Below are positions 1 to 8,898 of a stretch of 64,000 nt of DNA, piece by piece (position 1 is the first letter of the stretch; each line of letters starts with the position of its first letter). The notes beneath the pieces were generated by a model. It was not told where the DNA came from. It was given only the letters and a program-made list of their open reading frames with translations, and searched no databases. Source of the stretch: Metridium senile (taxonomy: Eukaryota > Cnidaria > Anthozoa > Actiniaria > Metridiidae). The stretch is taken from positions 6,134,185-6,198,184 of the forward strand of contig OX459102.1 in the NCBI GenBank assembly GCA_949775045.1, written 5' to 3'. The position numbers were made by a program, and so were the translations under genes.

Positions 1-84
1 TCAAGCCAAAAGAATCAAAAACTTTCCTTATATCTCAAGTATTTAAGAAGAAATCTTTCTGATATCTCTCAGTACAAAAAATAG

Positions 85-3052
85 GACGGTGTTTACCAAT
101 CTTTGATTGATGGACTGTCTATTGGAGATTTTATTGAAGCTAGACAAGAATATTGCGCCTTGAAGCACAATGTTGACAATTGTTCCAAGTGCGGTGGTCT
201 TTTAGGTACTGCAAGAGATGTTTTTGAGCTTGGCATTGTTGAACTCTCACTCCTGTTTAGAAAACATTTTCCAGATGTTAATTACGTTACTTCAAAAGCT
301 GTTCAAAGATTAATGCAACTTCCCGTTGTTATTGTTCGTTTGCAATTGAAAGGTGAAGGATCACAGATGTTGTATGTTACTGAATCAAAGCCTAATGTCA
401 ACTATAAGTCCTATACACAGTGGCGTAAGAAACTTGAACCTGAAAAAGTTAAGCAAGGACTAGATAAAGCTACTTTGCGAGCTCTCTGTGATTTAGCAAC
501 AACAGAAAAGGACAGATCGATAATTAAGTATGCAGTTTGCAAGGCACAGAATTTAGGAGCAAAACAGGCCAAAATCAGTATGGAATTCAAAACTACAGTC
601 TTCAAGATGAGAAAATTCAGAAAGCTCTCTCAAAGGCACACGAAATACGAGAAGCTGTGATGTACCTTGCTTCTGTTCAAGACAAAGCAGTTTATAAGTC
701 TTTTGGTTTGGACTATCAGGATGATGATCAGCTGAGCAGCACATCTGACGATGAGCTTGCAGACTGTGAATGGGACAGTGATGAAGACAATCAAGATTTA
801 GCGGACTTACCACAAAAAGTATCAGGTCTAAAAGCTCAATCTCTCAGTTGTGATGGTGTATCAATGATGGACTCAAGATTGCCGCCTTCACACTCTGATG
901 TTGATGACACACATTCTCAGACAGCTGTACCTATCAAACAAAATGAGCATGCTACTGCGACAATTATTGATCCTGATGTTGGACTGCAAAAGAAACAGAA
1001 CATTACCTTGATGGATGCTCCTTCGTTTGAACACTTACTTTATATACTGAGAGAGGTAAAATTAAACTGGTTTGCACTCGCTGGAGAGTTAAAGATCACA
1101 CTTGGCCATTTCACACCAGAGGCATTAAGTCAACTGTTGCTTGATTTCACTGACTGGTTGCCACATAGTAATCTAAAAACAGACGAAGAGGTACTTGTTG
1201 AACAATCAAGACAGGCGTTTTTGGAAGCAGAAAGACAGCGTATTATCAATGGACAGCAACTAACAGACTGAAAGTGACAACCCTGATGATTGGGTAGATG
1301 TAGAAGATGTGCTTTCTGAAAAAGCATGCGCACAGATTGTAAAGCAAAGAGCCATCATAAAGCGGAAATCACAAAGAACAATTGCTAAACACATAGCAGA
1401 AATGGCAATTCTCAAGAGGAAAGTTTCTAAGAAAGTTTCTCGAATAGTACAACAGTTTCCTAACATAGGAAAAGATATTGAACAATTTGTTCAATCAAGG
1501 AGAGTTGGTGCGGATGCATGGAGAAGAACAGGTGTTTACACATTTTGTGGATATCAAAAAACTGGTCCAAAAGTAACCTATCAGCGCATCCAAAAACACT
1601 TAGAACAGAAATATGGAACTAAAATCAGCTATGGAACTGTTGTTCAGCTATGTGTGGTCAGGAACAAACGCAGAATATCCTCTAAGCGTTACAAAGCAAT
1701 AGCAAGAATCACGTGTAGAAGAGCTCGAAAAGGCTTTAACGTTAGACTAAATCCTGATGCTCATTGGAGCTGTGCAATGTACTCTTTATTGGACTATGTA
1801 CAGTTAAAAGATGGAAGGGACAAGCTGTTAATTAATAGGGATGATGCTAGTGGTTTCAGGTTGGACACTACCACAACGCACAAACAGCATAGATCATTCT
1901 CTTTGACTACAAACCCAGAGCTGACTACTCGTACAGACTATGTGAATAAGTATTCATCTACTTTACAAGTATCATCATATCTTTTTATGGGGACAGAAAC
2001 AACAACCGAACAGTGTATTGGAGTTGTAAAAGCCCAAGGAGTACACCAGAAAAACCCACCTCAGCATGCGGCTGATTTAATCATGTTAGAAAACGATCCT
2101 CAGTTCAGTACCATATTTAATGACAAATACTTTGACTTTATTAGAGTTGACGGAGCAAAGGTAAAAAGTGTACTATTGTGACTACACGCCACAGTGGTGG
2201 TTCTTATTTAAACAGAGTTGAACTTATGAATGGATGTCTTGCCAAGGGACATTGTAATCTATTTATTCCGTCTACATTAAACGGGTCTTGCAATGGAAGG
2301 GATGGAATTGACAAGACAAAACTACATCAAAATTTGGAAAGTGCAATAGATGTTTATATTGATCGTGTAAACGGTGCACCTTGTGAAGATGCCTCAATTT
2401 GTTTAGTTAAGGGTGCAAAAGATGAAATAGCTCAGAGCCTACAAGAACGAAGAACAAAGCTTCTTACTTTTCTACCTGGATCTCAGAAAGACAAAGAGAC
2501 TTTAAAGAAAACCGATTCCACTCTATTTCAATATTTTGAGGAAGTATGGGCTATTAGGAACAGCCATATGGTTAAGGACTTACCCGAAAAGTATATATTT
2601 ATGCTAATTCCCTGTTATCAACCTACATGCTTTCACCCAGTGTGCAAGAAAGGTGGATCAAGTGACAAAGACCATTGGTTTGAAGGTGGACCGCAGCTTA
2701 AGAATATACCTCTTCCAATCCCTGACAAGGAAAGGCCATGGGGTGGCCCATGCGCTAAATGTGGAGACCAGTGTCCTGGTCACTATCTTAAACCTGAAGC
2801 CACTTTTAAGGAAATCCAAAAACATGGCACAAAGAACTGTATGATTTTTCCACCAACAGAAAGAATAAAAAAGGAATACAATGCCTCAGTAAAAGCTAAA
2901 AATCCACTTGAGCAATCATCAATACAAACTCTAGCCCAAAAAAACACTCCTAAAGGCCGAAGATGTTAATATGTGGCTCGATCATTTGAATAGTGTGAAA
3001 GAAAGAAGGGAACAAGGTGCCACAAAGCCAGCTGTAACAAAAGCAAAAAACG
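85..3052 (+). pseudogene. DDE-type transposase-like gene body, four frameshifts
   Basis: Coding sequence starts at 85 after an AG acceptor and runs through four overlapping frames, with breaks near 570, 1265, 2175 and 2962. It encodes an N-terminal part with a CSKCGG cysteine pair near 181-201, a basic helix-rich middle, then a core with acidic residues in the order NRDDASGF (about 1837-1860), IRVDGA (about 2140-2157) and YLNRVELMNG (about 2205-2234). These could be a D-D-E triad of an RNase H-fold transposase; that reading is inferred from order and context. The break at 2175 lies between the second D and the E and may include an internal deletion. The final stretch (DHLNSVKERR) leads to a donor after 3052, in phase with the PHD exon at 3147. 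The gene begins upstream of the window. It could instead be a domesticated gene, but the frameshifts argue against function. Confidence 0.5.
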
Positions 3053-3146
3053 GTACTTTTTATTTATACATGCCAATGCTTTGTCTCTCACATTGATATA
3101 AATCATGAGCTTACTTATTTGTTTTTATTTTTGTTTTGGTCTGCAG

Positions 3147-3385
3147 CAGCAGCCAAGCAAGTGAACCAGCCAGCAGCAGTGAACCAGCCAGCAGCAGCTA
3201 ACAGACCTAAGACAGAAATGTTGTTTGCTGAAGATTTGTTTTGTTTGTGTGGTGGGCCGGAGGAGGGCAATATGATTGCTTGCGACAGCAATCAGTGCAA
3301 GATTGTTTGGTTCCATTTTGAATGTGTCGGTATTAATGTGGCGCCATCTGGTCAATGGTTTTGCTCACTGTGTTTGAAACGTTAA
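3147..3385 (+). CDS. Terminal exon encoding a C-terminal PHD finger
   Basis: An acceptor (ctgcag) ends at 3146 and joins in phase 1 with the donor after 3052, making this the last exon of the gene above. An Ala/Gln/Asn/Pro-rich linker (VNQPAAVNQPAA) precedes a complete C4HC3 zinc-binding pattern: CLCGG, then CDSNQC, HFEC and CSLC. It stops three residues after the last cysteine. PHD fingers usually read histone H3 tails, so a role in steering a transposase to chromatin is a reasonable guess. The exon itself is intact, unlike the upstream coding sequence. Confidence 0.75.
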
Positions 3386-3390
3386 TTTGA

Positions 3391-3396
3391 AATAAA
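3391..3396 (+). terminator. AATAAA polyadenylation signal
   Basis: A canonical AATAAA lies six bases after the stop codon of the PHD exon, which supports this as the 3' end of the transcript. The sequence turns very AT-rich downstream. Confidence 0.5.
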
Positions 3397-3624
3397 AACT
3401 ATTTGGTATGATGATGACTCAATTATTTTTATATACTTATCTAAAGATAATTTTATTTTTGTTTTTATTTTATAAAAGTGTAAACAATATATCTGTGAAA
3501 CACAAAATGCAATTTTATACAAAAGAGTGCTAATAAAGCTATAGAAAATAAAGGATTTCGTACAAAATCGCTTTTTTTCACTTTTAAGTTTCACATATAT
3601 TCTAACAGTTTTACTCTATTATCA

Positions 3625-3743
3625 TTTTTGACTCCAGGGGGTCGGGGATTTGATTTCCATTTCTCTCCCACTAAGTGGAGTATTTACCAACATTTGCCAA
3701 GTCAATTTTTCAAATGCCCCACTTTTCCCCACCCTGTCCCGGG

Positions 3744-3776
<33 letters not shown>

Positions 3777-3790
3777 GGGAGTTACTTTGA
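3625..3790. repeat. GC-rich dispersed repeat with a poly-G tract
   Basis: The segment starts GGGGTCGGGGATTTGATT and contains an uninterrupted run of about 30 G at 3746-3775. Related sequences with the GGGATTTGAT core and G runs recur at 15070-15235 and 15895-15995, so this is a dispersed element. The G run probably expanded by slippage. Confidence 0.5.
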
Positions 3791-4303
3791 CTAGTGCATT
3801 ACCTGCATGGGTTAATAATTACTTTATTTATACATTTAATTTGTATACATAAAGCAGACATCAAATGTACATTAGCCAAAATTGTGTTCTTTCCAGCAAT
3901 ACTGATGTATACAAAATGTATATTTAAACAATGTTGATCGATATGCATATTGTGCAATAACTGGGCTACCTGTGTTATTCATACCCAAAAAAGGAAAACA
4001 ACTTACAGTCCATTGAAGGTTGTTGGAGACATCTTGTCTTTGTTGTATGCTCAGCACGTTTTTACAACAATTTATAATTATTCACTTTATGGAACAAGGA
4101 GATAATAAATTGACAACTCCAACTGAATGTGGTAAGTTATTTTATAAGTAGATGCAAGCAAAAGTCATTTTAACTTGTTTTAAACTCTAATAATTATTAC
4201 TTTTTGTTCGACATGTTTGGTTTTGAAAGCAAACATTTGTCAAGTCAATTTGACTGATTTGAACTGGTTTACTAATTGATAAAGGAGCGATTAAGCCTTT
4301 TTA
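3791..4303. other. AT-rich spacer, no feature seen
   Basis: No ORF with splice signals, hairpin or recognisable repeat was found here; it is simple AT-rich intergenic sequence. Confidence 0.5.
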
Positions 4304-4393
4304 GTATAAATACGCAGGTGATTATAGAAAATCGCGCGCGCTGATTGGTTTGCTATCTCGGATTATCAGCCGATAATCACCTTTTCGGACAAA

Positions 4394-4511
4394 ATGGCTG
4401 CCAGTAGTCGTTTTGTCACTGTTAGCGAAGATGAAATTGAAAACTTTAAAGAAAATGCTGTCCCAAAATCGACTAAAGAAGCGACTAAGTTTGGTGTCAA
4501 GCTATTTAAAG
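4394..4511 (+). CDS. Isolated first exon, Crypton/ZMYM-QRICH1-like N-terminus
   Basis: The ATG at 4394 opens a 39-codon exon ending at a GT donor (TTTAAAG, then gtatc). The peptide begins MAASSRFVTVSEDE and includes STKEATKFGVKLFK, resembling the start of Crypton-type tyrosine recombinases and their ZMYM/QRICH1-like host relatives, where a similar Thr/Lys helix precedes the core. No further exon of that family was found. The exon lies in a palindrome-bearing repeat, with a GC-rich stretch (tcgcgcgcgctgattgg) just upstream, so it is probably a carried or relic first exon. The family call is tentative. Confidence 0.35.
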
Positions 4512-4890
4512 GTATCATAGTAAATTTTCACGTTTTTTATTGTCATTATGCGAGACAAAGTTTACAATTTTTAAGCGTAACGTTCGCGCTTTTAAAAAAT
4601 AAAATATTTTCACTTTCAATGCTGTTTCCTTCTTTCTTTTTTGAAGTAATCACTTTTGTATTTATACTAACTAAAAGAAGCTACTAAAGAAGCTACTAAG
4701 TTTGGTGTCAAGCTATTTAAAGGTATCATAGTAAATGTTCACGTTGTTTTTTTGTCATTAAGCGAGACAATGCAAGCCGGCCACTTTCGCGTGACGGTCG
4801 CGCTTTTAAAAAATAAAATATTTTCACTTTCAATGCTGTTTCCTTCTTTCTTTTTTGAAATAATCACCTTTGTATTTATACTAAAACGAT
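4473..4890. repeat. Tandem duplication, period about 211 bp
   Basis: The segment from about 4473 to 4683 is repeated from 4684 to about 4890. Both copies contain ACTAAGTTTGGTGTCAAGC and the cactttcaatgctgtttcc block. The duplication copied the end of the exon at 4394-4511 plus its donor, so a second donor exists near 4722. Confidence 0.8.
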
Positions 4891-5000
4891 TATTCACCTC
4901 AGGCGAAGTGATTATCGGTGAATATTTACCTCGCAGCTCGAAGACTCGCCGCTCGGTAAATATTCACCGATAATCACTTCGCCTTCGGCGAATAATTGTT
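4884..5000. repeat. Palindromic MITE core with perfect 28-bp arms
   Basis: The arms at 4903-4930 and 4955-4982 are exact inverted complements beginning GCGAAGTGATTATCGGTG, around a 24-bp loop. Weaker pairing continues outward to the AATAATTGTT end. Degraded relatives with the same cctcagg start and aataattgtta end occur near 30880-31020 and 42940-43080, so this is a dispersed fold-back family. Confidence 0.75.
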
Positions 5001-6285
5001 AAATATTTGAACTAATTGAGCTTCTACTTTTTGTGTTGTATTGCAGATCAATAATAAAAAACGTTCTGCATTGAATTAGGGAATGTGTTTGATTGAAATA
5101 AAAAATGCTGACAGATTCACAAGTGATTTGCAAGCATGGCCATCATTTGCATTATGATATCAGATTTCTGTGTTAAAAATATCATTTTCAACTTTTTAAA
5201 TATGGTGTATACTTTTACTTTTACATTATTCAAAAGTATTCATTTATAATTAATTAATTAAGATATGATAATTGATGTTCAAATTTCTATTTCTTTTCAG
5301 ACATTGAAGACAACATGCATGCAGCTCGGGACTATTGCAAAAAAAAAGTATGCTTGACTCCATAGCTTTAAGTTGCTGTTGTTGTCATTACAGTATCACT
5401 GTTTGTAAAGTTATAAATAACTTAGTCAATAAACAAACAGCATTTTCCCCCAATAGAAGCTGTGTTTATTATTTCTCTCTGATGACTCGTCGACTGACTG
5501 ACTGAATGAATGAAGGAATGGGTGGATTTTGACATTTTTGTTCATTCTAGACCTTTTTTTGCCAACTATCTCCTAAAGAACAAATGATGGACAACCATTC
5601 CAAACCTATGTCGAAGTCCTCTAAATAATGACATAATTTGAATCGCTCTATTTGCATTGAATATTCGATAAATAATAAACGTCATGTATGGTCACGTGAC
5701 CACCCAAATGCCAATCAACAAGCAAAAACTCATTAAAATTAAACATTTGGTAAAATGGCACCTGACCCAGGCCTTGCACCCTTGAGGACTGACTGACTGA
5801 ATGAGTGGATTTTGACCTTTTGTTCATTCATTCATTCATTTATTGATTCGTTCAATCAGACAGTGAACAGGTTCTCTTAGCCAGCAAAACTCTTTGAAAG
5901 AAAAAAACAAACTGTGTGTTGGCTCGAGCTACAAAACTTTGGGCTATACTGTGTCAATGACAATAACAAAGAAGTAATTAATTTTGCACTCGTGAGCACT
6001 ACCCCTATGTTTGAGCAGACACACATTAAGCCTAGTTCCCATAAGATGGTCGGAATTACTGCATGACGCGCAGGATCAAATTAACACAATACAAATATAT
6101 AGAAACCAAGTCAAAACTATTGTGTATTCCTATTGCGCGTATCAAACGCCTAAACAGCGTATACCAGGGCCTTAGTTTCTCAGTTATCGCTAATTTTTTT
6201 TGTTTTTTGTTTGTCAAGAACACAAAGCTGCACTGTGTCGATGACAATGACAATTTTCGTACAATAGAATATGAACGCAGGCCCA
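5000..6285. other. AT-rich intergenic sequence with short repeats
   Basis: No gene was recognised. There is a direct repeat of an actgactgactgaatga block (about 5497 and 5788) followed by similar sequence, an ATTC microsatellite near 5826-5845, and a short ctgtgtcgatgacaatga repeat (about 5949 and 6233). Confidence 0.4.
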
Positions 6286-6288
6286 GTG

Positions 6289-6441
6289 GCGGATCTAGAG
6301 GTGGTGAATAGGGTGGCTAGCATTTTTGCTTCGTTTTCTGCTTTTTATTGTGTTTTGTTCGACGAGTAACTTGTGACCAATGCACAAATACCAAAATATG
6401 CGCTTCACATAATTCACCCCCCTAAAATCCGCTACGGAGGC
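6289..6441. mobile_element. Short hAT-like MITE
   Basis: The left end reads CAGTGGCGGATCTAG. The right end is its imperfect inverse, CTAAAATCCGCTACGGAG. CAGTGGCGGAT is a common hAT terminus in animals. A target duplication is not clear. The right end supplies the stop codon of the minus-strand gene that ends at 6432. Confidence 0.35.
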
Positions 6442-8898
6442 CTGTTCGATTTTGTTGAATGGCAATGTTGAAACCGTTTGCCACCCATTTTTAACATTGT
6501 CGAAACGTGTTGCGTATTATAGTGAACGATATGAACTGAACTGGGCAGGGCAAACGACTTCAACATTGCACATTCTCCATGCAGCTGGCGCTGATCCAAC
6601 AGGGCGTGCCAGCCCCGCTGCTCCTCGACCTCTGGATTGAGGGACTGCTGGATGCACACCAGGTCGTGGCTCGTGCACTCACGGTATGGCTGCTTCACCA
6701 GGGCCTTGGCGACTTTCCTCGCCTCGCCCCAAAACAGAGACCAGCCACCGCTGAGCTGGACATCGCCCCACGCGGGCAACAACCGGGTTAACTTGCACGC
6801 ATTGAGCATGCAGTTAACCCGGTTTGCCTTGTAGAAGACCGTTCTTCCGAACACATCGAGCACCTGCAGTTCAAAGGAGAGGATGAGCTTCGTCAATATT
6901 TCTTCAGACAGTAATACAGCCACAACTAGTAACCGCCCTTTTAAAGACCCGTGGTCACTTACAAGCATGCACGCATCGCGCGCGCGAAATACTCAATTGC
7001 GTGGACCGTGAAAGTCGCACATGAAGAATTGTTTTTATATCTCTTTTTACAATGTGAGTGGGTATTTGATGCTCTTATTATTGTTTTATCCTATAACACA
7101 ACTGGCTGCGAATGAAATCAAAGTATAAACATCGCAAAGCCTGCCTGTACGTAAGTGACAAACAAAGACTCACCTGGGCCTTCGCCTCGACAGTTGTGGC
7201 CAGCTCGTGAATCTCGGCCACCAGACGACACAGTTTCAGCAGAACCGCCAGCCTGTCGTTCTTGTCACGCGCTGTTGTGCACGACAGGACTGGCAGTTCC
7301 ACAGCATACAGTCTCTTGCTGGTCGCACAGGCCTGACATGTCGCCTCTTCCTCTACCTCTCCCTCTTCCCCTGCATCTGCGGCAGGACACGTGCACGCGG
7401 TCGAGAGCACCTCTGCCAGCGTCTCCACACTGGCGTCTGCCGCCTGACACCAGAGCCTCGTGGTCCTCTCCGTTGCGTCCTGATGACGGTGGTAGAAAAG
7501 AACATTGACTCAGACACTGTTGTGTATTCAAACAGACTGACATGACATTTCAACCCACCTCTTCCCTCCCGACGACCTTTACCCTAGCCATGAACGACTT
7601 CATTGCCGCCATGGCTTGGATGTCTGGCAATACATCCACGCGGAAGCCTGCTGGAAGTGGTTGCATGACCCTACACCCTACTACTCCACCTTCCTGGCTG
7701 GGCGTTGGTGTAGATGGCGGAGAGTTGGGGACTTCAGCGGGGCTGGACACCTTCTTGTTTCTGGAGCCTCCACTGCTCGAGGGTCCTTTCCTCTTTCAGG
7801 AAGCAGACGGCGAACTACTGCTCGGGGGCAGGACACCTCGGCAGTGGTAGACTGCTGGATTGGAGGAGGATGGTTAGATAATAAGCTTTTGAAGGCGCAC
7901 GCCTTCACGGTCAGCACCAGCTGGGCCTCCTCCCCACTCTCGTCGTCGTCGTCGCTGCTCGACTCTGCCGCTGCTGCTTCATCCTGTACAGGAAACAAAC
8001 AGCGCATGGTGGTGAGCAAAAAAGGAAACATGTATATCAGCAGCTTGAAAGGTAGAATGCAGTTTATTATACCTCTACACGATCGTTGTGCAGACCAGGA
8101 ATCCTGAGGGCCGCTGTAGCTGTGGCAAGCTGCTCCTTACCGAGGCATTCAAAGGTGGAAAAATCTACCCCGAATTAAAAATTTGTAACACCGTTAAAAA
8201 TAATGTTGACTTTACTGACGTTTCGAGCTAGCCCTTGGTCGGAGTAAAAAAAGAGCCGGGAACAACAACAACAACAACTGTTACAGCTACTACTGCCACT
8301 GCCAATGCCAATGCCACTGCCAATGCCACCTCATAAGTATAATATGATTAATTACATAAAACAAACCTTCTTCGTCCTCGTCATCATTGATGAACCGCTG
8401 GTCTTCAACGTCTTCTTCTTCGATCTCCTCGCCGTCCTTGTCCACGCTACGAATATAGAGGTACAATAATCATCACCAAATAAAAAATTCGAGAAAAAAA
8501 AATAAAAAAAAATACATGAATATAGACAATGCACACAACGTATATTTTATACAACATAAAAACATATGCAACTGAAGTTGACTATGTTAGCAAATATCTA
8601 GTATCGTTATTTATACACACAATTGATAATTGAATGTAATTAAGTATCGAAGAGCCCGCAAAAGAAAACACCTAATAAATACCTCTGTTGGCCTTCAGCC
8701 CTTGCTTCCAGTTCAATCAAATGTTCAGCAGCTTGTCTTCGTTTTGCAGCTGGCCTGTTGAAACAAATATTTTTTGAAATTTATTATCGTTAAATACAAT
8801 ATTTTGTTTGGTGATGTGTATTCCGGATCTCACCTTGTTCCACTCTGAGAAGTGGCTATTAGTCTCTTGGCTGCTCGGGTGGTCAAAGGTAGGTGCAC
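6432..8898 (-). CDS. Unidentified spliced gene, seven exons, GC-rich
   Basis: Minus-strand exons at 8898-8834, 8754-8683, 8446-8367, 8164-8073, 7983-7559, 7479-7174 and 6863-6432 all have AG acceptors and GT donors, and their phases join (2, 2, 1, 0, 0, 0). Parts in order: a basic N-terminal stretch (TTRAAKRL, PAAKRRQAAEHLIELEA), an acidic stretch (EEIEEEDVEDQRF), a conserved-looking block (STFECLGKEQLATATAAL), a second acidic run (SSSDDDDESGEE), a Ser/Pro linker, and a globular C-terminus (DVFGRTVFYKANRVNCML, QLSGGWSLFWGEARKV) with CTCP and CQAC pairs in the sixth exon. The fifth exon needs a 44-base intron (7836-7793) or a frameshift to stay open. The base composition is much richer in GC than its surroundings. 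I do not recognise the family. The gene probably starts further upstream, under or beyond the tandem repeat. Confidence 0.6.
8215..8366. repeat. Intronic repeat end and GCCAMT microsatellite
   Basis: A GACGTTTCGAGC motif at about 8218, of a kind often found at the ends of dispersed elements, is followed by CAA repeats and a GCCACT/GCCAAT hexamer run near 8293-8328. All lie in the intron between the third and fourth exons of the minus-strand gene. Confidence 0.4.

Noticed and set aside
5481..5500. CTGATGACTCG, considered as a hammerhead ribozyme core
   Set aside because: The matching GAAA strand and stem III sequence were not found nearby.
7155..8107. Several plus-strand frames of 100-160 residues
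   Set aside because: They are antisense to phase-compatible exons on the minus strand; the GC-rich sequence simply has few stops.
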